From JALYOK01 sp031419835 (GTDB taxonomy: Bacteria > Pseudomonadota > Gammaproteobacteria > Burkholderiales > JALYOK01), in contig JANOLP010000191.1 in NCBI GenBank assembly GCA_031419835.1, positions 1 through 64,000 on the forward strand: a stretch of 64,000 nt of DNA. Direction: 5' to 3'. Below, piece by piece: positions 1-8,749 of the stretch. Below the pieces are notes generated by a model. That model was not told where the DNA came from. It worked only from the letters and a program-made list of their open reading frames with translations, and did not search any database. Position 1 is the stretch's first letter; every line of letters begins with the position of its first letter. A program made the translations under genes and the position numbers.

Positions 1-1907
1 GAGTGGGCAAGCATCGAGAGCGGCTGGTTTCGCGCCTCTGCCACTTCTAACCAGTCTTCTATGGCGCTGGCAAGCCGACCCGCTTCCGCCCGCAACGATC
101 GCCGCCAATCGAACGGAAACGAAACCACATCATAAAATTGACTTAAGTGGTTATGAATTTTTTCATAAGTACTTTCCATCGGCGCATCGGCTTTGACCCC
201 CGAGCTACTTATTTCGAGCTTCTCAAGGCCGCCCGCCGCGAGCGCCAAAGGCTTGAGCCAAATGCGCTCGCCGTTAACCGCCAAGTGACTACCCATAATG
301 CCTGGTAGTAGAAACACGATTGGCTTATTTGATGCATCGGCCGCGCCACGCGTTGCGCTTGGGCCACGGTATCCGCGCGACTCAGCTACTTGCCGTGGCA
401 CGAAAACTTCAAATCCGTCATTTTCAGTGGGCTGATGCAAGGCCGAAACCAGCTTCTTCACCGATGTGTCGTTCTTAAAATAACTAAAATGATTGACCTG
501 CGGTCCTTGCGTGAAATACCGCCGCGCGCCGCCGGCACGTTCGGCGCCGCCATACATGGCAGACGTGTTGACGACTAAATCGTGATCTTCGCGATAAAAC
601 AAGTCCGTGAGGAATACGCCGAATCGCTTCCATACGCCCGCGCCCTCGATATCGCCGGCGACGACATGCAAATCGGAACGCGAATTGATATCGCGCTGGT
701 TCAGGAGCCGAATCAGTGGCGCGCTGGGCATCTGCGCTTCAAGGCCGGGTAATTTGTCCGGATTAGTACGGGTTTTAACCAGCGCCGTGGCAAATTCTTC
801 GAATAATTGGAAGAAGGGCGAGGCACTCAGGGTCGATAGATCACCGAACAAATTCAGTAACATCGACAACCATCGATCAAGGCGTTCGGATGCCAGCGTT
901 GTACCTCGCGCCGGGCAACCAACACGCACGAATCGAGCAACGCGCAAGCGCTTCTGCAGCAAGAGATCGCCCAGTTGCTTGAGTTGCTCTTGGTCGTTTT
1001 CTCGCGGATTGCCATCGGCGTCGACGAATAGTCGCTTGATTTCGTCTGGCGTGAACGGATCACGGCCGTCCAATTCGCCGCGGCAAAGCAATTCACCAAC
1101 GATGCCACCTCGTGAATGGGTAATTAGGTGTAGCGTGGCGTTTGCGGGCAACTCCCGAACTAACGCGATCGCATTTTGGATTGGGCTTTCTGTTAGGGAG
1201 TAATGCTCGAATCCGTAGACCTGCGCGTTATAGGGCGAAAGTAATTGCTTACGTAGGTCCGCCAGTTGTGTAGACCATAGTTCGCTGAAGCTGCCTAGCG
1301 TACTGGATGCGGTGCCGTGGATAAATACCAGTAGCGGCTTATCTCGCGGACTTAATTTGAAATCCGGCTCAGCGAGTTCAAGCTTGTCGCCCGTCTTAAT
1401 TTGCCAAATGCGTTGCTCTGCAGGTTTCTTTTGATCCTCCTTCCACAACTGCTTGCGCTCGTACCATTTGCAAACCTTTTCGCCAGTTAGCTCGGCGGCC
1501 GCTTCGATGGGATCAATGCCGAAGATGCGTAATCCTTCCACGATCCAGTCCGAAACACCCCGAGTCGCTTCGGCGTTCGATAATCCCCCCGATAAAATGA
1601 TCTCGTCGTCCGCTGCGCCGCGTGCCCGCGAAGCGGGAAAATCGCCGAGATAGTCGTCAAGCCTGGTGAGCAGGCGCAGGCCGCCTTGAAGCCGTAGATC
1701 GACGACGTCGTCGGGTTTATGGTCCTTTAGCTTGATTCGCGGCGCCTCGCCTCCACCCCGCGTTGCGGCAAAGCTAATCTCGGTTTTGGTTCGGGCTTGA
1801 AACAGGTTATCCACGAATGGCGATTCGGCCGCGTTGCCAAGCGATAAACGTTTAGTACTCGATTTCTTTTTAATGCCCGTGCTAGTGCGTTTGCTCGAAC
1901 TTGCCAC
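1..1907 (-). CDS. Large two-domain alpha/beta-hydrolase (LCAT-like), C-terminus cut by window edge
   Basis: Minus-strand reading frame stays open from a GTG at 1907 to the left edge (635 complete codons seen). The start is supported by GGAGGA five bases upstream and an in-frame TGA just before it. Residues 193-206 look like the oxyanion strand of an alpha/beta hydrolase (LVFIHGT) and residues 263-267 are a nucleophile elbow, THSRG, with Ser265. A second hydrolase domain starts near residue 528 with LLPGIMGSHL (P535, G536), typical of lecithin:cholesterol acyltransferase-like lipases, followed by an FPFDWR stretch; the window ends at LAH plus the first two bases (TC) of what would be the second catalytic Ser. 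It lies 84 bp downstream of the caspase gene on the same strand, so co-transcription is likely. An effector-type esterase or lipase is inferred; the substrate is unknown. Confidence 0.8.
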   Translation of the reverse strand, partial: MASSSKRTSTGIKKKSSTKRLSLGNAAESPFVDNLFQARTKTEISFAATRGGGEAPRIKLKDHKPDDVVDLRLQGGLRLLTRLDDYLGDFPASRARGAADDEIILSGGLSNAEATRGVSDWIVEGLRIFGIDPIEAAAELTGEKVCKWYERKQLWKEDQKKPAEQRIWQIKTGDKLELAEPDFKLSPRDKPLLVFIHGTASSTLGSFSELWSTQLADLRKQLLSPYNAQVYGFEHYSLTESPIQNAIALVRELPANATLHLITHSRGGIVGELLCRGELDGRDPFTPDEIKRLFVDADGNPRENDQEQLKQLGDLLLQKRLRVARFVRVGCPARGTTLASERLDRWLSMLLNLFGDLSTLSASPFFQLFEEFATALVKTRTNPDKLPGLEAQMPSAPLIRLLNQRDINSRSDLHVVAGDIEGAGVWKRFGVFLTDLFYREDHDLVVNTSAMYGGAERAGGARRYFTQGPQVNHFSYFKNDTSVKKLVSALHQPTENDGFEVFVPRQVAESRGYRGPSATRGAADASNKPIVFLLPGIMGSHLAVNGERIWLKPLALAAGGLEKLEISSSGVKADAPMESTYEKIHNHLSQFYDVVSFPFDWRRSLRAEAGRLASAIEDWLEVAEARNQPLSMLAH

Positions 1908-1991
1908 GAGTCCTCCGCCAGATAATCAACTCGAGTTGGATGCGACGCGAAAATTCAATGGGTCGCAAGGATATTCGTTAGCGGGTATTCT

Positions 1992-2906
1992 TCATTTCAC
2001 CGTAAACGGCTGCTGCTTCAGAAACCGCGCTGCCCGGCCGAGCACAAATAAGTTCGGCGTTTGGCTTGCCGGTAACCCTGCTTTAATTTCTGCGTGAAAC
2101 TTCGCGTAGTTACCCTTATATCCCCCGTGGTTCCATACACGTAATAGCTGTTCGGTGAAGGCGCCGTTGTGGTCGCCATCCATCGATGTTTGATTGTCTT
2201 GGCAACCGGAAATCAAAATCACGGCCGCTTTGAATTTTTTCGCTATTGCGGTCAGGCGCGGGCTTACCGCTAATTGAGCAAGAACGGCGTCCGGATCGGG
2301 TTCGGACGATTTATCTGATACGTTTGCTACGTCTTTTTGGAGCTTGTCATAAAACGCTTGATGTTCGCGGTAAGTTCGCATGCCGACTGCGAGCGGCATC
2401 ATCTTGGATCGCCCGACGGACGTCATTGCGTTCGCTTGCGGAGGCGCGGCGCGGGTGACCGTACCGCTGTGACAGCTGTCGGATAGCACCAATACGCGAA
2501 CGCCAGTGGCGAAGCGACTGAGTTCTAAGTACAACTCGTCGTCAATGAACTGGCCATCGTAAAGACACCAGGTCTCGTCGTTCTTGTCAGCCTCTTCACC
2601 AGAAATATCTGGCACTTGCCCACCATGCCCCGAATAGGTCAGAAAAAATAGGTCGCCGGCAACAAGTCGCTTGGCCGCAGCCCGAATGGCGGCGAGCGTT
2701 TTGCTCCGAGTGCCATTTTTTGTTAACAAGACGGTAGATTTCATACCGCGGGACGCGGAGATTGTCGCCATGTCATTCGCGTCGAACTCGCATGCATTGA
2801 GATCGCCACTCCAACCCCCATAGTGGGCTGGGCTCACTGAATTGAGGCCAATATGCAATGACATTGCCTTAGTGTTGTCTGATTTGGAGAGAGATGGCTT
2901 TTTCAT
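1992..2906 (-). CDS. Caspase-like cysteine protease (peptidase C14, p20 fold)
   Basis: 304 residues. The caspase dyad is clear: His94 in YSGHGG and Cys145 in SDSCHSG, with an N-terminal region (residues 30-50) resembling the GDLNACEFDANDM segment of bacterial metacaspase-like proteins. No signal peptide or membrane segment, so cytoplasmic action is likely. GAGGA lies about 8 bases before the ATG at 2906; Met15 is an alternative start. The downstream partner on the same strand is the double alpha/beta hydrolase. Family knowledge: bacterial caspase-like proteases often sit beside putative effectors and can act in suicide or defence responses. That this one activates or processes the hydrolase is inference. 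Confidence 0.88.
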   Translation of the reverse strand: MKKPSLSKSDNTKAMSLHIGLNSVSPAHYGGWSGDLNACEFDANDMATISASRGMKSTVLLTKNGTRSKTLAAIRAAAKRLVAGDLFFLTYSGHGGQVPDISGEEADKNDETWCLYDGQFIDDELYLELSRFATGVRVLVLSDSCHSGTVTRAAPPQANAMTSVGRSKMMPLAVGMRTYREHQAFYDKLQKDVANVSDKSSEPDPDAVLAQLAVSPRLTAIAKKFKAAVILISGCQDNQTSMDGDHNGAFTEQLLRVWNHGGYKGNYAKFHAEIKAGLPASQTPNLFVLGRAARFLKQQPFTVK

Positions 2907-3217
2907 AAGTTAATCCTCAGAAAAAAATAACAGGGTTCAGTGAGTTGCGACAAAACTTCCTTTTGTGCTCATGCACGCGATGCAATAAACTTTCCTCGAA
3001 TCGCCGTGGATAACCCAATAGAAAAAATGCATGCAACGCTACGGGAGAGACGTTTGGTTTTCGTTGATGCTACGCCTGGCAAGGCGTCATGGCAATATCA
3101 CTTTTGGCTTAGGCCGTTTGGCATATTTCCCATATTTTGAGGTAATGGGAGGGCCGCAATGGGTGATACTTCACGAAATACGATTAGAATGACGCTCGAA
3201 TAAAGTCTTAAACTAGG
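2907..3217. promoter_or_regulatory. Divergent intergenic region between caspase and PIN genes
   Basis: A 311-bp region between divergently transcribed genes that must carry both promoters. I see no convincing sigma-70 pair, operator palindrome or RNA element. The 66-codon plus-strand frame at 2940-3140 has no ribosome-binding site or family resemblance and is not called. Confidence 0.4.
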
Positions 3218-3928
3218 GTGCCCATCTTGAACCCCCACTATGTGTTGATCGATTACGAAAACGTGCAGGTCAAATCCCTGGCGTTATTGAGGGGCGAACA
3301 GTTTCGTGTTCGCGTTTTCCTCGGCAAGTCCAACACGAAAATCCACAGCGAACTGGCTATAGCAATACAAAGATTGGGTGACCGAGCGGAGTACATCACA
3401 TTGGAGTCGTCAGGGGCCAATGCGTTGGACTTTCACATTGCGTACTATCTTGGCGTCTTGGCGACCGCCGACCCCACGGCAAATTTTCACGTTATCTCCA
3501 AAGACAAAGGCTTCGATCCCCTGATTCAGCATCTAAAAACCCGCGCGGTGCATGCGGCTCGCGCGACGTCCATCGAAGCAATGTCCGGAATTGAATCTAT
3601 CGCTAGACCGTCGGTCAGGGACGAATTGCCGCGATCGTCGGCAAAGAAAAGTAAGTCTGTAGCGCGGGTCAAAACAACCGCTAAACCGGCGATCGGCAAA
3701 ATAGCGTTCGCGCAAGAAGAGCAAATCAAGTCTGTGATAGAAAACCTAAAAAATAGAAGATCGGCGCGCCCGACCAAGATGGCAACCCTCCTAAACACTA
3801 TTCACGCCAAGATCGGAAAGGAACGGCCCTTGACGGAAGCTGAAGCGGTGCGCGATGAGCTGGTCGCTCGCAAACATGTCTTGGTGAGCGGACTGAAGGT
3901 CAGCTACAGCCTCCCGGCCGTGGATTAA
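3218..3928 (+). CDS. PIN/NYN-like nuclease with C-terminal helical domain
   Basis: 236 residues from a GTG. The first 110 residues have the PIN/NYN layout: IDYEN (Asp12, Glu14), ALDFHIAYYLG (Asp71) and SKDKGFDPLI (Asp96, Asp100), matching the acidic metal-binding set of PIN-like RNases. A low-complexity basic linker (about 120-170) leads to a helical C-terminal domain (about 172-236) that resembles a winged helix and may bind nucleic acid. No membrane segment. RNA cleavage is inferred from the family. It is divergent from the caspase operon and 33 bp upstream of an HNH-type protein. The start has no strong ribosome-binding site. Confidence 0.7.
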   Translation: MPILNPHYVLIDYENVQVKSLALLRGEQFRVRVFLGKSNTKIHSELAIAIQRLGDRAEYITLESSGANALDFHIAYYLGVLATADPTANFHVISKDKGFDPLIQHLKTRAVHAARATSIEAMSGIESIARPSVRDELPRSSAKKSKSVARVKTTAKPAIGKIAFAQEEQIKSVIENLKNRRSARPTKMATLLNTIHAKIGKERPLTEAEAVRDELVARKHVLVSGLKVSYSLPAVD

Positions 3929-3961
3929 CATTGATGCCCATGCGAGACGCACCGCACTGCG

Positions 3962-4327
3962 ATGTCGAAAGCAAATAGCCGTCTCGATCAAGTGGTCATC
4001 GAGGCCCGTCGCAACGCCGAGAAGCGACTGGCCGGCTATCGAGCGCAGGCGCTCAAGCTCTATCCATGGGTGTGTGGGCGATGCGCGCGTACCTTTGATC
4101 ACAGCAATCTGCAGCTACTAGAAGTCCACCACAAAAACAGTAATCATGATGACAACCCGGCGGACGGTAGCAATTGGGAGTTGCTGTGTACCTATTGCCA
4201 TGAAAACGAACATTCCAAGCTGAAAGATATGACGGGGCGCGTCGATGTGGGAAACGCAGCATCATCCGCAACATTCAATCCTTTTGCCGAACTAAAAGCC
4301 AAGTTGGAGTCCAAGAAACGCGGTTAG
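3962..4327 (+). CDS. yajD: HNH nuclease family protein, YajD-like
   Basis: 121 residues, about the size of E. coli YajD. Zinc and catalytic motif: C38-x2-C41, VHH at 55-57, a PxDGSNWELLC core and C76-x2-C79-H80 with a following EH. The ending NPFAELKAKLE also matches YajD. Cytoplasmic; the substrate of the family is not established. It begins 33 bp after the PIN-like gene and could share its transcript. The two nuclease-type genes together, opposite a caspase operon, may be part of the same island, but YajD homologues are common and often unlinked to defence. Confidence 0.82.
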   Translation: MSKANSRLDQVVIEARRNAEKRLAGYRAQALKLYPWVCGRCARTFDHSNLQLLEVHHKNSNHDDNPADGSNWELLCTYCHENEHSKLKDMTGRVDVGNAASSATFNPFAELKAKLESKKRG

Positions 4328-4329
4328 CG

Positions 4330-4422
4330 GTGATCGTTGGATCGCTCTTCGGTCAATCGGTGGCGGCCTATCTGTCAGATCAACTCGGGCGCAAGAAAAC
4401 GTCCATAGTGCTAACCAATTAA
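4330..4422 (+). pseudogene. Remnant of an MFS transporter (TM2-TM3 loop motif)
   Basis: A 30-codon frame starting 2 bp after yajD reads as VIVGSLFGQ, AAYLSDQLGRKKT and then a stop. This is the hallmark cytoplasmic-loop motif of major facilitator transporters (G-x3-DxxGRRK), with hydrophobic flanks. Nothing before or after continues the protein, so I read it as a fragment left by deletion. It is too short to function. Confidence 0.5.
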
Positions 4423-4435
4423 AGTCGCCGTAAAC

Positions 4436-6109
4436 TCATGAGCGTAATACTTTGCCGGCGCGGGCATCCGTAACGTGGCCATCGGCAAATACTGTTTCGC
4501 CATTGACGATCGTATGTTGGATACCACGCGAAGGCATGACCATACGCTTGCCGCCGCCGGGAAGATCGTAGCGTCGCTCACCACGATTGCCGGAGCCAAC
4601 GGTTTGTGGATCGAAGATGGTGATGTCGGCGGCAAACCCTGGTTTGAGACGTCCACGATCCTTAATGCCATAAAAGTCCGCCGGATCGGAGGTCAATCTG
4701 CGAACGCCTTCCTCCAGCGTAAGGACTTGGTGTTCGCGAACCCATGTTCCGAGCAAATAGGTGGGATAGCCCGAGTCGCAAAGCATATCCACGTGGGCGC
4801 CACCATCTCCGAGCCCGATGAGAATATCAGGGTTGGCGAGGATTTCTTTCATGCGATCGACGCGGTGGTTAAAAGTCGATAACGTAAATTCAATCTCAAG
4901 GTCATCTTGTAGAGTCAAGTCGAGAAAAGCGTCGACGCCATCCTTGCCTTGTGCCTTGGCGATGTCCGCAATGGTTTGTCCTTCGAACTGTTTCAGAGCC
5001 GGTGATCGCACTTCGTGTACCCGCACCCGCGACCAATTGCCGAACGTTAATGGACGCTTGAGGTCTTCGCGAAACTGATCGCGAAATGCTCGGTCGGCAT
5101 AGACGGCTGCCTGTGCCGTTTTCGACTGATCGGCAAACACCCGCGCCCAAGACGGAAACGGCGCAAAGGAAAATGGATTGCGCATATTGACCTCGCGCGT
5201 GAGTGGCAACGGTGAAGTTTGCGGCCGTGCGCCACGTTTGATAAGCGGCGCCGCCTTGCGCAAGGTATCGCGAACTGCTTCTGGAATATCATCGCGGTCG
5301 AACATGGCAATGAACGTAACGGGTCGATTGCTTTCTGTAAGCAGTAGGTCGAGCAACTCGTACTGATCGTCTTCCAAAACCGCGATTTGCCGCGTCAGCG
5401 CGACCTCTATTGCGCCCTTGTTCTTCTGCTTGAGCACATTGGAGTAGGCGCTGTATTCTTCCGCGCTAGCATTGCGGCATCCCAAAGGCTTACCGCCGTA
5501 TCCCATGTGTTGATTCAGAATAGTGCTGGAAAAACCAAACGCACCCGCATCCATTGCCTCGGCCAAGAGTAAGCTGATGCGCTGCCTTTCGTCGGGTGTG
5601 GCGGCTCGTTCCATCGATGCTTCGCCCATTACGTAGCGGCGGAATGGCGTAAGTGGCGCCAAGAATCCAAGATTAACCGCTGGACGTCGACGTTCCGCCG
5701 CATCCATGAACTCCGGAAAGGTTTCCCATTCCCAGGTGATGCCGCGATCCAAAACGTCGAATGGAATCGCCTCGACGTTAACGAGATCGCGCATGGCGAC
5801 CTCACGCTCGAAAGGGCGGCACGGCGCGATACCCACGCCGCAATTGCCCATTACCACACTGGTAACGCCATGCCATGGCGAAGGCGTTACCGCGCTATCC
5901 CAGCAAATTTGCGCGTCGTAATGGGTGTGTGGATCGATGAAGCCAGGTGCCACGACGCAATCGCCGGCGTCAATCACGCGATTGGCGCTGCCATCAAATT
6001 TACCGATCGCCACAATCCTTCCGTCGGAAACCGCAAGGTCAGCGCGTTGCGCCGGTGCGCCTGTGCCGTCGATCACGGTTCCGTTTTTAATTAACAAGTC
6101 ATACGGCAT
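4436..6109 (-). CDS. N-acyl-D-amino-acid deacylase / D-aminoacylase-type amidohydrolase
   Basis: 557 residues from the ATG at 6109 (MPYDLLIKNGTVIDG), the usual start of amidohydrolase-3 proteins; the frame is open up to 6151 but those 14 residues are not family-like. Metal-binding motif DPHTHYDAQ lies near residue 65 and a late GDGGAHVD carries the active-site Asp/His. Family members hydrolyse N-acyl-D-amino acids or related cyclic amides in the cytoplasm. It is convergent with the yajD side and stands alone, with a tRNA gene upstream. Exact substrate unknown. Confidence 0.82.
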   Translation of the reverse strand: MPYDLLIKNGTVIDGTGAPAQRADLAVSDGRIVAIGKFDGSANRVIDAGDCVVAPGFIDPHTHYDAQICWDSAVTPSPWHGVTSVVMGNCGVGIAPCRPFEREVAMRDLVNVEAIPFDVLDRGITWEWETFPEFMDAAERRRPAVNLGFLAPLTPFRRYVMGEASMERAATPDERQRISLLLAEAMDAGAFGFSSTILNQHMGYGGKPLGCRNASAEEYSAYSNVLKQKNKGAIEVALTRQIAVLEDDQYELLDLLLTESNRPVTFIAMFDRDDIPEAVRDTLRKAAPLIKRGARPQTSPLPLTREVNMRNPFSFAPFPSWARVFADQSKTAQAAVYADRAFRDQFREDLKRPLTFGNWSRVRVHEVRSPALKQFEGQTIADIAKAQGKDGVDAFLDLTLQDDLEIEFTLSTFNHRVDRMKEILANPDILIGLGDGGAHVDMLCDSGYPTYLLGTWVREHQVLTLEEGVRRLTSDPADFYGIKDRGRLKPGFAADITIFDPQTVGSGNRGERRYDLPGGGKRMVMPSRGIQHTIVNGETVFADGHVTDARAGKVLRS

Positions 6110-6252
6110 AAGGCGATCCAGGTTGTCTGTTGAGAAAATTAGCCGGCACATCGGGCGGATAATGCCAACTTCGGTAGCGGTTTACCGCCTCACTGTGACA
6201 AAGTCAAAGGCATAAAAATTGCAAATCGGACGAGTACATTATCTTATTGATT

Positions 6253-6343
6253 TGGTGCCCGGAACCGGAATCGAACCGGTACGGACTGTTTAGAGTCCGA
6301 CGGATTTTAAGTCCGTTGTGTCTACCAATTTCACCACCCGGGC
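6253..6343 (-). tRNA. tRNA-Leu (anticodon UAA)
   Basis: On the minus strand the gene folds as a class II tRNA: acceptor GCCCGGG pairs with the 3' end before ACCA, the anticodon loop is CTTAAAA (anticodon TAA), there is a long variable arm and a T arm with GGTTCGATTCC. The CCA end is encoded. Confidence 0.95.
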
Positions 6344-6581
6344 GAGAAAACCTCGTTGGAACAAAAACTTGAAGCAAAGTGGAACACTATTCTACCAAAA
6401 CGTCAGGCGTTTTCGCTTAAATGCTTAGGTGGTCGAAGTTAAAGTCCAAATATAGGGCGCGAAAGTTATGTTATATTGCTTTGAACAACTAGAAAGCGGA
6501 TGCAATTTTGGGGACGCATCTCAGTTCAACCTCAATGGATAAAAGGCTGTACGCCGGGCTGTAGCGCGTATTGATTTCCCC

Positions 6582-7712
6582 ATGTCATTTCTCCCCACAC
6601 TTTTCCCCGACGATCCGAAGCAGGCAATACGCATGCGCCGTTTCTACATGGCCGCGTCCACTTCGGGGCTTGTGATGTTTCTCGTTTTCGTCTGCAGTTG
6701 GCTTGGGTTTGTCGAAAGCAACATCCTCGTCATTGCAGGCGGTTTGATCCTGACGATTATGGTTCTTTTCTATGTCATTTTCCGGACCAAACTCAATTTA
6801 AAATTTCGCGATCCTAGCTTGACCGCGGCACAAATGCTGACTTCGAGCCTGACGATGGTTTATGTTATGCATAACGCCGGCGCAGCGCGGGGAATTTTCC
6901 TTATCGTGATTTTGATGATTTTTGTCTTCGGCGTGTTCAGGCTTAGCGCCCGGGAATTCCTTCAAATCGCTGGGCTCGTGTTGATTGCCTATGTTGTGCT
7001 CGCTTGGCCCCTTCTTGGCGGCGCGACTCCTTCCAGCGATAAGAGTCTCGCCGTGCTGTATGGCATCGTCTTGCTCGTTGTTCTTCCATGGTTTGGGATA
7101 ATGGGCGCCTATATCGGCCGCCTGCGTTTTCGCCTCGATAAGAGTATTGCCGAATTGGAATCCAGCCAAGCCATTGCGGTACGCGACGATCTCACCGGAG
7201 CTTACAATCGGCGTTACTTAATGGGTGCGCTGACCAAGGAAAAAAGCCGTAGCGACCGCGGTGGCGAGCCATTTTCGGTCTGCATAATCGACATCGACTA
7301 CTTCAAACGCGTCAACGATACCAAGGGCCATCTGGTCGGCGATCAGGTATTGAAGCAACTCACCTTGGTGGTGCAGCCCGATGTGCGAACGACGGACTTT
7401 TTTGGCCGTTTCGGCGGCGAGGAGTTTCTGTTGATCTTGTCGGAAACTTCCCTTACCGGCGCTTGCGTCTATGCCGAGCGCGTTCGGCAAATGGTCGAAC
7501 AACTTCAATTTCCGGAGATCGATCCCGCCCTTCGAATTACTGTCTCAATCGGCGTAACGCAATATCGTCCACGCGAGGAAATATCAACGACGCTTAACCG
7601 CGCCGATATGGCGCTTTACGATGCCAAGGCCCGTGGCCGTAATCGCGTCGTGAAAGAAAGAGATCCGCTGCGGGTCTTGACTACGCCAGGCGCAAAAGCA
7701 AAATCAGCTTAG
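6582..7712 (+). CDS. Membrane diguanylate cyclase (GGDEF)
   Basis: 376 residues. About six hydrophobic segments fill residues 25-175, followed by a GGDEF domain from about 195: metal Asp in CIIDIDYF (Asp237), active-site loop GGEEF at 278-282, and an RxxD inhibitory site (R269-TT-D272) exactly five residues before it. It should make cyclic di-GMP from two GTP at the inner membrane, with product inhibition. The N-terminal region is a membrane sensor without a recognisable ligand domain. Its last codons overlap the convergent dehydrogenase relic by 9 bp. Confidence 0.93.
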   Translation: MSFLPTLFPDDPKQAIRMRRFYMAASTSGLVMFLVFVCSWLGFVESNILVIAGGLILTIMVLFYVIFRTKLNLKFRDPSLTAAQMLTSSLTMVYVMHNAGAARGIFLIVILMIFVFGVFRLSAREFLQIAGLVLIAYVVLAWPLLGGATPSSDKSLAVLYGIVLLVVLPWFGIMGAYIGRLRFRLDKSIAELESSQAIAVRDDLTGAYNRRYLMGALTKEKSRSDRGGEPFSVCIIDIDYFKRVNDTKGHLVGDQVLKQLTLVVQPDVRTTDFFGRFGGEEFLLILSETSLTGACVYAERVRQMVEQLQFPEIDPALRITVSIGVTQYRPREEISTTLNRADMALYDAKARGRNRVVKERDPLRVLTTPGAKAKSA

Positions 7713-8702
7713 CGGTTGGCGCACGATATTTTTGAGTGCTGCGCCGGAAGTTAAGGCATCAATGTTTGCAGCGATATCGGTCCAGCGTCGCTCGATCATG
7801 CCACGTGTCCAAATCGACGAATGCGGCGTCATCAATACATTCGGCAATGACGCGAAGGGATGTTTCGATGGTGCGATAGTGAGATCTGTCGGAGTTGGAT
7901 AGCGATACCAGGCATCGATCACCGCGCCGGCGATTTGTTTGTCCCGCAAGGCCTCGAATAACGCGTCCTCATCAATGATCGCGCCTCGCGCAACGTTCAC
8001 GACAACGGCAGTTTTTTTCATCCTCGATAATGCGACGCGATTGAGGAGCCCGACCGTTTGAGGCGCAAGTGCGATGCACACTGCAACGAAGTCACAGCGG
8101 CCTAGAAATTCATGAAGGTCTTGCAGCGGATAGATCTGATCAACGAAATCCGGTTGTTCGCGCACAGTGCGATTGCATCCCAGCACCGTCGTTCCGAACG
8201 CTTTTGCCAGTCGCGCGGCGGCAAGGCCGATTGGACCAAGGCCGAGAATACCGATCGTTTTTCCGTATAACTCGTCGTGTAAAGGCGCGCCGGTACGACC
8301 GCTCATGTGCCAGCTTCCGGCTTTCATCGACTCGTGCGTGGCAACGAATTCGTGGCACCACGCCAGCATCGCGAGCAGAACATATTCGCCACCAGCGACG
8401 TCGTGGCCGTAGGCATTTCAAATACTCGCCCGTGGCGGTACGTCGTCAAACTTGATTTGGTCCAGCCCGGCGCCGGGTACTTGCAAAAGACGCAATTTCG
8501 GCGCTGCCGGCATATTCGCATACTGCAATGCGATGACCACGTCTGCGCGTGACATGTGATCTGCCAAAACCGCCCTTGGCGCGTCTTCCTTCAGACGTTT
8601 GATTAACGCTGGCATGGCTAGTTTTCTTTGCAAAGTCTCGAGTAACTCGTAGACCAAAACGCCATACAGCAGAATATTGATTGGATTGTTATTGTTAGGC
8701 AC
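7704..8702 (-). pseudogene. D-isomer-specific 2-hydroxyacid dehydrogenase interrupted by in-frame TGA
   Basis: Two open segments (8702-8421 and 8417-7704) are in one frame and separated only by TGA at 8418-8420. Together they give a normal-length (about 332-residue) NAD-dependent 2-hydroxyacid dehydrogenase: N-terminal substrate domain with LLQVPGAGLDQI, Rossmann motif GILGLGPIG, NVARGAII and MTPHSS (catalytic His). The TGA lies at ASI-*-NAYGHD, where relatives usually have Cys (VCN-YGHE). Without readthrough only 94 residues are made; re-initiation at 8369 would give a catalytic domain without the N-terminal part. Nonsense mutation, sequence error or selenocysteine are the options, in that order. 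Confidence 0.8.
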
Positions 8703-8749
8703 TATTCACAAACGAACGCGTGACGAGAGTAGCGTTCGAAAATAAAAAC

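Noticed and set aside
390..1203. Plus-strand frames of 62 and 198 codons at the left end
   Set aside because: They lie opposite the open minus-strand hydrolase frame, which has family motifs (THSRG, LLPGIMGSHL) and a clear start; the plus frames have none.
2940..3140. 66-codon plus frame between the caspase and PIN genes
   Set aside because: No ribosome-binding site, no family resemblance and poor codon pattern.
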